64,000 nt of DNA from Halocaridina rubra (taxonomy: Eukaryota; Arthropoda; Malacostraca; Decapoda; Atyidae), in assembly GCA_037179515.1 (NCBI GenBank), contig JAXCGZ010019121.1, positions 33,146 to 97,145 of the forward strand, written 5' to 3'. The notes under the pieces are model-generated. The model searched no databases. It had not been told where the DNA came from and was given only the letters and a program-made list of their open reading frames with translations. The translations under genes and the position numbers were made by a program. This document shows positions 8,252 through 17,368 of the stretch, piece by piece (position 1 is the first letter of the stretch; each line of letters opens with the position of its first letter).

Positions 8252-11074
8252 TTGTTATACACAAATGCTGATGGATTAGCTGGTAAGGCAGTAGAATTAA
8301 AAGATAGGATTCACAACAGTAAGGCAGACATAGTAGCAATTACAGAGACTAAGTTGAGTGAGGACATAAACAGTGTCACAGTTTTTCCTAAGGGCTTCAG
8401 AATACTAAGAGCTGAAAGATCTGAGAGGACTGGTGGAGGGATAGCACTGCTCATAAGTGAAAGGATTCAAGTTGAAGAAATAAACTTGGCTATAGAAAGT
8501 GAGTTCAAGGAATTTCTTGTTGCTCGCATAAATACTGGGTCAGAGAGCATTATAATAACTGTTGTATGCACCCCACCAATGAACCAGAATAGGCTTGAAG
8601 TTTATGAGGAAAGTCATATAGGTACTATTGAAGTCATAAACTCAGTTGTTAACATGGCATGGGAAAAAAAATGTAGGATTTCGATTATGGGAGACTTTAA
8701 TCATAAAAAGATAGATTGGATAAATCTTGACCCACACAGTGGTGAGGACTCATTCGGGGCAAGATTCCTAGATTGCGTACAAGGGAATTTCCTACACCAA
8801 CATGTAATGGAACCAACAAGGGCCAGGGGTGGGGATGAGCCATCACTACTTGATCTAGTGTTCACAGATAATGTGTTGGATTTTGAAAAAATTGAGTATG
8901 AACCACCAATTGGAAAGAGTGACCACTGTGTGTTGTTGATGGAGTATATCATTGAAGATATTCTTCCTGAGAGTAGAGGCACTGAGGACATGAGGAGGAA
9001 CTATCCGAAAGGAGATTACATCGAAATGAATGATTTTTTTGCAGTTCTTGACTGGAGAACCTTATTTTGCAACAAATCTGTACAAGAAATGTATGACATA
9101 GTTTGTGAGAAATATGGGAAGATAGTAGATTGCTGCATACCTGTCACCAAAGTAGGTGTAATTCATGCCAGAGAAAAATGGTTCGATAATGGGTGTAAAA
9201 GAGCTAAGGAGTGGAGAGACAAATGCTGGAAAAGGTATAGGAGGAGAAAAAGCATAAATGCTTGGCAAACCTACAAAAGAGCAAGAAATGACTACCTAAG
9301 TAAAAGGAGAGAGGCAGAGAGTGACTATGAGAGGGACATCACCAGGAAGGCTAAAGAAAATCCCAAGCTTTTCCACAGCTTTATTAGAGGAAAACTGAAG
9401 GTAAAAGAACAGGTTTTAAGGCTAAAGAGAGCGGATGGAAGCATCACTGAGACGGACGAAGAGATCTGCAAAGAATTGAGCAAGGAGTTTCAGTCATTAT
9501 TTACAGTAGAAAATACCCCACCCCCTCAGAATGCAGAGATAGAAGCTCAAGAGCCGGTATTAGAGAACATCAACCTTACAGCCACAGAGGTATGCAAAGC
9601 GCTGATGGATTTAGATGTTCATAAAGCTACAGGTCCTGATGACATATCCCCTCATGTGCTTAAAAAATGCGCAAACTCAATATCAGTGGCACTAAGTATC
9701 ATATTTATGGAGTCACTGGAGTCGGGGGAGATTCCAAGATGCTGGAAACAAGCAAATGTGATACCTATCTTCAAAAATGGAAGGAGGGATACGGCTCTGA
9801 ACTATAGACCAGTTTCCTTGACCAGCATAGTTTGCAAAGCTATGGAGAAACTACTAAGGAAACATATCTCTCTTCACTTGGAATCCTTCAACTTTTTGTC
9901 AGTGAGGCAACATGGCTTCAGAGAAGGTAGATCAATAGTAACAAACTTATTAGAATTTTATGATGAGGTAAGCCAAATCTTACAGGGAAGAGAGGGCTGG
10001 GCAGATTGCATATTCCTAGACTTCCAGAAAGCGTTTGACACTGTTCCACATGGGAGACTTATTAGGAAGCTGCAATCAATGGCTAGAATAAGTGGAAATG
10101 TTTTGGAATGGATAAAACCTTACTTAGAAGGAAGGGAACAGAGGGTTAGAGTAAGACACTCAGTGTCTGAATGGAGAAGAGTTAGTAGTGGAGTTCCACA
10201 GGGTTCAGTTTTAGGGCCACTTTTGTTCCTTGTATATGTAAATGACCTACCAGAGTCTGTAAATTCATTCATGAATATGTTTGCAGATGATGCAAAGATT
10301 GTGAAGAAAGTAAAAAACGAGGACAATGGTAGAGAACTTCAGGAGGATCTAAATAATCTGCATGAGTGGTCAGATTTGTGGCTAATGAAATTCAATACTT
10401 CAAAATGTAAGGTAATAAGAATGGGTAAAAGTGCAAGAAGGCCCGAGCTTGACTACTCGGTGGCTGGAGTACAACTTCAAGAGACAGAAAATGAGAGAGA
10501 TCTAGGAGTAAACATACTGGCAGATTTGTCTCCAGAAATACATATAAATGGCATAGTAAGGGCAGCATATGCATTCTTATCAAATGTAAGGGTAACCTTC
10601 AGGCACATGGACAAGGAAATGTTCAGAAATATTTATGTAACCTATGTGAGGCCAAAACTCGAATATGCAGCCCCCTTCCGGAAGCCACACTTGAAAAAGC
10701 ACATAGCTAAGCTTGAAAAAGTTCAAAGACATGCCACGAAACTGGTGCCAGAAATACGCAATCTCAGTTATGATGAGAGGCTGAGGGAATTAGACTTACC
10801 ATCACTCGAAGCTAGAAGAGTGAGGGGGGATATGGTGACAGTCTTTAAATTCCTTCATGGTTATGATAGAGTGGATAGGGATGGATATTTTGATATGGCT
10901 GGCTCTAGAACTAGAGGTCATAGTTTGAAGCTTCGTAAGAAAACTTCTTTGCAGGATGTAAGGAAATACTTTTTCAGTGTAAGAGTAGTTGATAATTGGA
11001 ATTGGCTAAGCGAGGAGGTAGTGAATGCTATCTCAATCCATAGTTTTAAGGACAGGTATGATAAGTATCACTAA
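8252..11074 (+). CDS. CR1-C ORF2: endonuclease-reverse transcriptase, open reading frame
   Basis: Open for 940 codons. An N-terminal apurinic-like endonuclease occupies about residues 1-230 (YTNADGLAG, VAITETKLS with catalytic Glu at ~32, IMGDFNHKKIDW, KSDHCVLL). A linker follows, then RT at about residues 430-720 (KATGPDDISP, NYRPVSLTSI, IFLDFQKAFDTVPHG, SSGVPQGSVLGPLLFLVYVN, FADDAKIV), then a C-terminal region (VRPKLEYAAPF, VQRHATKLVPEIRNLSYDERL). There is no RNase H, as expected for CR1/L2. No ATG lies near the start: the frame is open upstream of 8252 and overlaps the end of ORF1 in another frame, so reinitiation or frameshifting is likely. The first Met used here is a TTG. Stop TAA at 11072-11074. 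Possibly still enzymatically competent. Confidence 0.93.
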   Translation: MLYTNADGLAGKAVELKDRIHNSKADIVAITETKLSEDINSVTVFPKGFRILRAERSERTGGGIALLISERIQVEEINLAIESEFKEFLVARINTGSESIIITVVCTPPMNQNRLEVYEESHIGTIEVINSVVNMAWEKKCRISIMGDFNHKKIDWINLDPHSGEDSFGARFLDCVQGNFLHQHVMEPTRARGGDEPSLLDLVFTDNVLDFEKIEYEPPIGKSDHCVLLMEYIIEDILPESRGTEDMRRNYPKGDYIEMNDFFAVLDWRTLFCNKSVQEMYDIVCEKYGKIVDCCIPVTKVGVIHAREKWFDNGCKRAKEWRDKCWKRYRRRKSINAWQTYKRARNDYLSKRREAESDYERDITRKAKENPKLFHSFIRGKLKVKEQVLRLKRADGSITETDEEICKELSKEFQSLFTVENTPPPQNAEIEAQEPVLENINLTATEVCKALMDLDVHKATGPDDISPHVLKKCANSISVALSIIFMESLESGEIPRCWKQANVIPIFKNGRRDTALNYRPVSLTSIVCKAMEKLLRKHISLHLESFNFLSVRQHGFREGRSIVTNLLEFYDEVSQILQGREGWADCIFLDFQKAFDTVPHGRLIRKLQSMARISGNVLEWIKPYLEGREQRVRVRHSVSEWRRVSSGVPQGSVLGPLLFLVYVNDLPESVNSFMNMFADDAKIVKKVKNEDNGRELQEDLNNLHEWSDLWLMKFNTSKCKVIRMGKSARRPELDYSVAGVQLQETENERDLGVNILADLSPEIHINGIVRAAYAFLSNVRVTFRHMDKEMFRNIYVTYVRPKLEYAAPFRKPHLKKHIAKLEKVQRHATKLVPEIRNLSYDERLRELDLPSLEARRVRGDMVTVFKFLHGYDRVDRDGYFDMAGSRTRGHSLKLRKKTSLQDVRKYFFSVRVVDNWNWLSEEVVNAISIHSFKDRYDKYH

Positions 11075-11098
11075 GTATAAAATGGAACCGATCAGGAG

Positions 11099-11131
11099 AC
11101 GGGAAGATACGAGCTTTGGGCTCTTTCCCGT
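11099..11131 (+). promoter_or_regulatory. Conserved 3' UTR stem-loop of CR1-like LINE
   Basis: ACGGGAA (11099-11105) pairs with TTCCCGT (11125-11131), and GAGC (11111-11114) pairs with GCTC (11120-11123), giving a bulged hairpin just upstream of the tail units. It recurs at the ends of copies A, D, E, F, G and I. LINE reverse transcriptases of the L2/UnaL2 type recognise such 3' stem-loops; that role here is inference. Confidence 0.65.
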
Positions 11132-11135
11132 AAAC

Positions 11136-11165
11136 ACAATTAGGTAATCACAATTAGGTAATCAC
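11136..11165 (+). repeat. CR1 3' tail: two 14-bp units
   Basis: Two perfect units of ACAATTAGGTAATC plus AC. The same tail closes copies A (6411), B (15822), D (26870), E (28060), F (47585, degenerate), G (60450) and I (61877), and appears inverted at 59287. Confidence 0.9.
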
Positions 11166-11322
11166 AGAGCACTACAAACTCTATTTATTTTTCCAGGTAA
11201 GAAAACATATCAATGGCAACGAAGATGGGATATGTAATATGATGACTACGCATCATGCACCCGTTTTGGGTTTCACAGAGTCTACAACCTCTACTCATTA
11301 TGCCAGGTAAGAAAACATAGCA
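11166..11322 (+). repeat. Gypsy-2 5' LTR, right part, with internal duplication
   Basis: Resumes the LTR after CR1-C and ends AAAACATAGCA at 11322, just before the PBS. Compared with the 3' LTR it contains an extra ~110 bp: the AGAGNNCTACAANCTCTA-to-AAGAAAACATA block occurs at 11166-11212 and again at 11275-11322, separated by a second GATGGGATATGTAATATGATGAC. Confidence 0.75.
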
Positions 11323-11323
11323 G

Positions 11324-11340
11324 TGGCGACGAGCGGTAAC
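11324..11340 (+). promoter_or_regulatory. Gypsy-2 primer-binding site
   Basis: TGGCGACGAGCGGTAAC starts one base after the LTR end. TGG complements the CCA end of a tRNA, as expected. The primer tRNA was not identified. Confidence 0.6.
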
Positions 11341-11426
11341 AACACCAGGCAGATGAGGTAGTACATCTAGCACCAACCAAGTTTTAGCAGGAGTTTGTAA
11401 TTAACCCACCGCAATCAGCCACAACC

Positions 11427-11897
11427 ATGGTGCTCGATCTACCCTTGCCCAGGTAATTTTCCATACAAGAGGAACCTCCCACTGTTGCACAGAGATGGAA
11501 CAAGTGGATAGTTTCATTCAACATCTACATGAAGGCCATAGGAGTCACCAAGGATGACCAGAAGCATGCCCTACTACTCCATGTAACAGGCCTAGAGGTA
11601 CAAGAGGTGTATAAATCCCTCACACCTGCAGGTGACACCCTTCAACAAACAGTTGATTGTCTAATTGCCTATTTTACTCCTAAACTTAACTTCAGATATA
11701 AGAGATTTAGGTTTAGCCAGTGCAACCAGAATGCAAGTGAATCATTTGATGCTTTTGTTACCAAGTTGAAGAAGTTAGCTTCTACTTGTGAGTTCAATAA
11801 CATGGAGGATGTCATAGTAGATCAGGTCATAGCCAAATGTAATTCACATGAACTTAGGTTAAAAATTGCTTCAGGAGAAAATCCTATCATTGAATAA
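11427..11897 (+). pseudogene. Gypsy-2 gag, capsid-like part
   Basis: Structural gag protein that assembles the cytoplasmic particle. The ATG at 11427 (ACCATGG context) is followed in the same frame by an internal TAA at ~11454, then an uninterrupted segment with a typical gypsy/retroviral capsid region: QRWNKWIVSFNIYMKAIGVT, then YFTPKLNFRYKRFRFSQC and SFDAFVTKLKKLASTCEF. The frame ends at 11897. The nucleocapsid lies in the next open segment. Length and position after the PBS fit gag; assignment is by family resemblance. Confidence 0.8.
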
Positions 11898-11985
11898 GGT
11901 TTTAGACACAGTTAGGATTCTGAAAACAGCAAATCTCATGCTCAGGCTACTGAGGGTTCACAAAATAATTCTCAGGCCATAAAAA

Positions 11986-12261
11986 GTGTCCTCCCAGTAT
12001 GGTAAACGTCAATGGCAACAAGGTAAGAACACGAGAGTTCAAAGAAAACCTGAGGGTAAAGAATCCACAAACACAAAACCATGTTTCAGGTGCAGTAAGG
12101 CAGGTCATTATCCTAGTGACAGGACAAAGTGTCCAGCAAGTGACAAGAAGTGTAACAGTTGTGGATGCAAGGGTCATTTCAGTAACATGTGTAGGCTCTG
12201 CAAAACAGAGAAACACATCAATTATACCTCAACTAAACCCGAAACACAACAGAATGGTTAG
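11986..12261 (+). pseudogene. Gypsy-2 gag nucleocapsid with two zinc knuckles
   Basis: RNA-binding nucleocapsid segment. Two knuckles are visible: CFRCSKAGHYPSDRTKC (CX2CX4HX7C, a lengthened variant) and CNSCGCKGHFSNMC (canonical CX2CX4HX4C). The flanks are Lys/Arg-rich. It is separated from the capsid segment by stops and precedes the protease, as in other gypsy elements. Confidence 0.85.
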
Positions 12262-12348
12262 TCAGATGAGCCATCAGAGCAATTAGATAGTAGTAAACCA
12301 GAATATGCTTTTCAAATTAGCTCTCTAAGTAGCAAAGACAAGAGGTTA

Positions 12349-13480
12349 ATGATTACAGTACACATAAACAGTGTGCCTGTTGTCATGCAGTTTGACACAG
12401 CAGCAGACATCTCAGTGATGTCAGAACAGGTGGCACGCAAAATACCTAGTTTGTCCATAGGAGCTTGCAAAAAAGTTCTGTGGAATTACAATGCACACAA
12501 CATAGAGGTAGTAGGTTCAGCCAAGGTTAATGTACAGTATTATCAGACATTAATGGGTTTAGATTGGCTGAAACATTTCCAGTTAAAATGGTCGGAAATT
12601 TTGAAGGTTCTGAAGGTAGAACGTAAAACTGTTACCCTTGTGAGTGATGTGTTTTCAGAATTTAAGGAGATTTTTACAAAAGGATACGGCACAGTAAAAA
12701 ACACAAAAGCAACCTTAGCTCTGAAATCTGATGCAACACAAAAGTTTTTTGCTCCTAAACTATTCCGCTTGCTTCATAGGCCTCATTTGAACAGAAATTT
12801 AAAGAGGTGGAAGCAGAAGGTGTATGGGAGAGAGTAATGTACTCAGACTGGGGAGCCCCTTTAGTTCCAGTAGCAAAACAAGGGGAAGGTGTCCGGTTAT
12901 GTGGAGATTATAAGGTTATACTAAACCCACAGTTACCAGTAGCCCTATACCCTCTACCTAACCCCTCAAACATGTTTGCAGCCCTAGAAGAATGTAAGGT
13001 TTTTTAAATAATTGACCTAAAACATGCTTTTCAGCTAGTAATGGATGATTCATTTAGGGTTATTTATCTCAAGAGACTACCATATAGTGTAGCCAGCAGT
13101 CCCACAGTATGGCAGCAAGCCATGGATAAGTTATTCAATGGATGGCCTGGAGTATTTTGTTTCATTGATGACATATTTGTAGCTGGAAAGGATGAGAGAG
13201 AGAGCATCACGAAAGACTATCATCCAAGACAATGGAATGAAAATAAAAAAGGGCAAATATAATTTCAAAGTTTCAGCAATTGAATATTTAGGGTTCAAAA
13301 TAAATGACCTGGATTTTCACAAGACAGATGACAAGGTCACGGCAGTACAGTCATCAAAAGCGCCTGAAAATGTCAAGGAGCTACAGTAATTTTTAGGACT
13401 TGTGACATTTTATGGAAAGTTCATGAAGGACTTAGCTACCCTAGCAGAACCATTGTATCGACTGTTGAACAAAGAAGTAT
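12349..13480 (+). pseudogene. Gypsy-2 protease and reverse transcriptase, broken
   Basis: Aspartic protease: MQFDTAADISVMS, where the usual DTGA triad is DTAA. After an apparent deletion comes MGLDWLKHF, then RT: SDWGAPLVPVAKQGEGVRLCGDY, IIDLKHAFQLV (catalytic Asp), MDKLFNGWPG and FCFIDDIFVAG (FIDD, the YxDD-type active site), then EYLGFKI and FLGLVTFYGKFMKDLA at the RT thumb/connection. Stops at ~13005 and ~13388 and several frame changes occur. RNase H is missing: the frame passes from LLNKEV straight to the spacer before integrase at about 13480. Confidence 0.85.
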
Positions 13481-13489
13481 CTAGAAGCA

Positions 13490-14631
13490 CAAAACTAGAT
13501 CCAGTTTTGTCCAAGGTACTTCAGCATGTACTTACTGGTCGAGGTTCGACAATGACTCAGGATAAATGTAAGCCATATGTGACAGTATGGTCTGAACTTA
13601 GTGCGGAACAGGTTTGCATATTACGTGGTGCTAGGGTTGCTGTTTCTAAACAGCTTAGGGAACATGTACTCACTGACCTACATGAGTATCGCCAGGGCAT
13701 TGTAAGATCTAAAGTAATAGCTAGAAGTTACATATGGTGGCTATGGATGGAAAAGGACACTGAAATGTCTGTTAGGAAATATATGACTTGTTCCATCTAT
13801 CAAAATAATCCAAAACCAGCATGTTTGCACCCTGGAAATATCATAAACTTGCTTGGCAGTGGCTACACACTGAGTTTGCTAGCCTATTTCTAGAAAATTC
13901 TTACTTATTTGTTGTTGTTGCTTACAGTAAATGGCCAGAGATCATTCTAATGCAGTCAACTACCTCACTTCTCACTATCAAAGCACGAATGCCACTTTTG
14001 CAGTCCATGGTCTGCCAGAGCGCATAGTATCTGATAATGGTCCTCAGTTATTTCTCAGGAAGTCTAAGATTTTTTGGATGTAAATAGTATTCCACACACC
14101 TTTTCTGCACTGAATCATCCTGCCACAAATGAAGAGGCTGAAAGATTTGCCCAGACGTTTAAACATAACATGAAATGTTGACAAGCCTCGCATGCTGCTG
14201 TTCCTACTAGCATAAGTATAATTTCTCTCAAGTTATTGAACTACTCGGCATGCAACTACGGGTATGGCAACTTCAGTTTTGTTGATGGGGAGGAGGATTA
14301 GGACTAAGTTAGATCTGATGTTGCCTGACTTTCTTAGTGATCAGCTGAACAAAGGCTGGACACAATTACAACACCAAAAGGAGATACGATACTTTCAACC
14401 TTCATCTCCAGTACTTGTACAATCATACACAATATGCACCACCTCTCAGCAGATCAGTCTGATACTGAACAAACTCTTCATCCCAGAAATGCAGAGGAGC
14501 CAGCCACAAACACAGAGGTTTCATTCTCAGCAGACTTGTCAACAGTGTCTTTACCCCAGAATCCAGTTGCACGCAGGGTACTTACTGATAGGGCAACCAG
14601 GGAAATAGCTCCTAAGAAATTAGATTTGTAA
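13490..14631 (+). pseudogene. Gypsy-2 integrase, broken
   Basis: Zinc-binding N-terminus (LTDLHEYRQGIVRSKVIARS to MTCSIYQNNPKP) in which the second His and one Cys of the HHCC motif are lost. A degraded catalytic core follows around 13850-14200 (CCAGAGCGCATAGTATCTGA is the VSDNGPQ region), then RRIRTKLDLMLPDFLSDQLNK at 14290. Multiple stops and frameshifts. Its 3' part aligns with Gypsy-1 (1-800), so the two are sister copies. Confidence 0.8.
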
Positions 14632-14744
14632 GTATGCTTAATATTATGATAATATAGATATTAAGACAAAATATATTTTGCATTTACCCATACATGATAA
14701 AGGTAAAAGTGCCATGTCTCAAAACTCTTTTAAGGGGAAAGAAG

Positions 14745-15114
14745 TGTTGTGTCTAAGATACCTCATTAACTAGTGCTAAGTTTTCTGTTGTACACTCAGG
14801 AAGCATTTTCTATTATTTAGGTTTGATAACCATATATAATGTATTTCGATCCTTACAAGGGTTTCAGTATTATCCAATATCAGTGGGTATTGACTCTCTT
14901 TTGTTGTCATGTCATTTAGGTGCATTTGTTTAGATTTAGAATATATACTCTCTGTCTACAAATGGCATCAATGAAATAAAGCAGTTACATTATAGTTGTG
15001 TATACATATCTACCTCACGTCATCTCTACAACAGTAATGACGAGGATGGGATATGTAATATGATGACAGAGCTCTACAGCCTCTACTCATTGTTCCAAGT
15101 AAGAAAACATAACA
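14745..15114 (+). repeat. Gypsy-2 3' LTR (370 bp)
   Basis: Begins TGTTGTGTCTAAGATA after the purine tract AAGGGGAAAGAAG and ends AACATAACA at 15114, followed by the GGGTA target duplication. TG at the start and CA at the end are as expected for LTRs. Confidence 0.88.
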
Positions 15115-15842
15115 GGGTACAAGTGCAAGAAGGCCCAAGCTTGAATACTCAATAGCAGGAGTACAACTTCAAGAGACAGAAAATGAGAGATCTAGGAGCA
15201 AGCATACTGGCAGATTTGTATCGGGAAATGTATATAAAAGGTAAAGTAAGGGCAGCATATGCTTTCTTAGCAAATATATGGGTAGGTTTCAGGCACATGG
15301 ACAAGGAAATGTTCAGAAATATTTATGTAATTTATGAGGCCAAAGCTTGAATATGCAGCCTCCTTTTGGAATCCGCACTTAAAAAAGCACATAGTTAAGC
15401 TGGGAAAAGCTCAAAGACATGATACAAAACTGGTGCCAGAATTACGCAATCTTAGTTATGAGGAGAGGCTGAGGGAATTGGACTTACCATCAATCGAAGC
15501 TAGAAGAATGAAGGGTATATGGAGATGATTTTTAAATTCCTTCATGGTTATGATAGTGGCTAGGGATCGATATTTTGATACGGTTGGCACAAGAACTAGG
15601 GGTCATAGTTTGAAGCTTTGTTAGAAAACTTATTTGCAATATGTAAGGAAGTACATTTTTAGTGTAAGAGAAGGTGATGATTAGAATTGGCTAAGTGAGG
15701 AAGTAGTTAATGCTAACTCAATCCATAGTTTTAAGGACAAGTATGACTAAGTACAAAACTGGAACCGACCAGGAGACGGGGAGTTACGAGCATGGGGCTA
15801 TATCCCTTATGCACGAGTAGGTAATTGCAATTAGGTAATTAC
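15115..15842 (+). mobile_element. CR1-like LINE copy B, right part
   Basis: Continues the copy begun at 6711: the C-terminal ORF2 region (RPKLEYAASFWNPHLKKHIVK and LVPELRNLSYEERLRELDLPS are recognisable at 15334-15528), 3' UTR, then the AATTAGGTAATT tail at 15822-15842. It is more diverged than copies A, C and D and has several stops, consistent with being the older host of Gypsy-2. The Copia element starts two bases after the tail. Confidence 0.88.
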
Positions 15843-15844
15843 CC

Positions 15845-15870
15845 TGTTGAGTTTGTGTATTACAAGATAA
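15845..15870 (+). repeat. Remnant of the Copia 5' LTR
   Basis: 26 bp identical or nearly identical to the 3' LTR start at 22739-22764 (GAGTTTGTGTATTACAAGAT core). Sequence then switches directly to gag-coding sequence, so most of the LTR, PBS and leader are deleted. Confidence 0.75.
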
Positions 15871-15894
15871 GTTTAAATTAACTAGTGGACACCT

Positions 15895-16616
15895 TTGTTT
15901 TAGTGGCGATGGAGATAAATATGAGTTGTGGGAAGAGAAATTTTGTGGCTATTTAATGACACCCAAGCTCCATGACGTTCTCAAAAGTGATTCGCCAGAC
16001 TTGGAGAAGAACAGACAAGATAGTATATGGAGAATTAGTCCAATTGTTAAAAGATAGAAGCCTCTCACTAATAAATCGTGATGCCAAACAAGATGGTAAG
16101 AAGGCCATCCAAATTCTACGAGACTATTATCTCGGTAAGGGAATGCTAAAAGTGCTAAATCTTTACACTCAGCTCACCACAATCAAGATGACGGAGAATG
16201 AGGCTGTGACGGACTACATGGTGAAAACTGAGTCTGTGGCAACTTCATTTAAGGCAGCTGGTGAGATAATAAGTGACTGCCTACGTATTGCTATGGTACT
16301 GAATGGTTTATTGCCAGAATTCAATATGTTTTGTGCTGTGATAGGGCAGAAAAAGACACTGACTTTTTCTCAGAGTAAAGTAGCGTTACGAGCATTTGAA
16401 GAATCTAAGACACCCTGCAAACAGCAAGAAAGTACTGAGAGTTTGATGAACTTAAGAGAACAACAAGGAAATTTTCAAGTAAAATGTTATTCCTGTGGAA
16501 AACTTGGTCATATGTCAAAGGACTGTAGGAATAAAACTCAGGGGCCTAGGCCTAGTCCAAGTAGAAGATGGTGCTCTAATTGTAAATCTGCAACTCACTT
16601 CACTGAGCAGTGATGA
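15895..16616 (+). pseudogene. Copia gag with CCHC zinc knuckle
   Basis: Copia gag. The start lacks an ATG; FSGDGDKYELWEEKFCGYL near 15898 is the typical N-terminal W-containing motif of Copia gag. After a frameshift around 16020 the segment LLKDRSLSLINRDAKQDGKK and YYLGKGMLKVLNLYTQL (UBN2-type gag) stays open to 16616. A zinc knuckle CYSCGKLGHMSKDC (CX2CX4HX4C) sits at ~16485, with a partial second one, CSNCKSATHFTEQ. The position directly before the protease is as expected. Confidence 0.85.
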
Positions 16617-16764
16617 AAAAACAAAAAGAAAACTAAGAAGGATGCAGCCAAGTATACAGACCTAGTCAACGAGCCAACAATGGATGACCGAAAGGATTTT
16701 GTTTTTTGCACATATCCATCCATTCATATACCAAAGCCATATTCCCCCTTATAAGAGGGATAGC

Positions 16765-17332
16765 CTTCAAATACCTCGGCTCCTACGTAACGAAGGATGG
16801 AGACCTAGAGAGAGAGATTGATCATAGGATCCAGGTAGCGTGGAACAGCTGGAAGAGAACATCAGGGGTGCTATGTGACAAGAAAATCAGTGCTAGAGTG
16901 AAAGGAAAAGTGTACAAGTCAGTTGTGAGACCAGCGTTGCTGTACGGTGCGGAGACGTGGCCGGTGAAAAAGGTTCAAGAAAGGAAGATAGATGTCGCAG
17001 AAATGAGAATGCTGAGGTGGATGTGTGGGGTGACGAGGGAGGACAGGATACGAAATGACCAGATCAGAGGTACAGTGAAGGTGGTGGAGGCGTCGGCGAA
17101 AGCGCAGGAGAGGAGATTACAGTGGTTCGGTCATGTGAAGAGGAGAGAAGAAGACTACGTGGGTGTGAGAGTGATGGAGATGGACGTGGAGGGCAGACGT
17201 AGACGAGGAAGACCTAAACTACGGTGGAAGGACCGACTGAAGGAGGATCTCAGAGAGAGACAGCTGGAGGAGGAGCAAGTGATGGACCGGAACCAGTGGA
17301 GACGACTAGTGAAGAGATGCGACCCCATATGA
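16765..17332 (+). CDS. RTE-like reverse transcriptase C-terminal fragment
   Basis: An open frame covers the region after the RT catalytic core: FKYLGSYVTKDGDLEREIDH, RPALLYGAETWPVKKVQERK, MLRWMCGVTREDRIRNDQIR, RLQWFGHVKRREEDYVG and GRRRRGRPKLRWKDRLKEDL. This is the conserved C-terminal region of RTE/BovB-type LINE proteins. It ends at TGA 17330-17332. The catalytic domains are absent because of 5' truncation, so it is dead on arrival. The absence of stops and the perfect target duplication suggest a recent insertion. Confidence 0.85.
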
Positions 17333-17368
17333 AAATGGGAACGCAAATAGAGGAAGAAGAAGAAGAAG
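16765..17368 (+). mobile_element. RTE-like LINE, 5'-truncated, 14-bp target duplication
   Basis: Flanked by ATAAGAGGGATAGC at 16751-16764 and 17369-17382, and ending in a (GAA)n-like tail (GAGGAAGAAGAAGAAGAAG), as RTE elements end in short repeats. It carries only the last ~190 codons of the RT protein and inserted into the short element above. Confidence 0.88.

Larger units (their letters stand above)
7245..11165 (+). mobile_element. CR1-like LINE copy C, the best-preserved copy
   Basis: Nearly full-length LINE inserted into the Gypsy-2 5' LTR. It has most of ORF1, a completely open ORF2, a 3' UTR with a conserved stem-loop and a tail of two 14-bp ACAATTAGGTAATC units (11136-11163). The 5' end begins inside the ORF1 coding region when compared with copy J, so it is slightly 5'-truncated. 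As it sits inside Gypsy-2, it is younger than that element. Confidence 0.93.
6911..15114 (+). mobile_element. Gypsy-2: complete but decayed Ty3/gypsy LTR retrotransposon
   Basis: The element begins TGTTGTGTCT (6911) and ends AAAACATAACA (15114), flanked by a 5-bp target duplication GGGTA (6906-6910 and 15115-15119). The interrupted LINE reads continuously across the removed segment, which proves the boundaries. Order: 5' LTR (split by CR1-C), PBS, gag, protease, RT, integrase, PPT, 3' LTR (370 bp). RNase H is deleted and every frame is broken, so it is not autonomous. About 3.9 kb of its 8.2 kb is the nested LINE. Confidence 0.9.
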
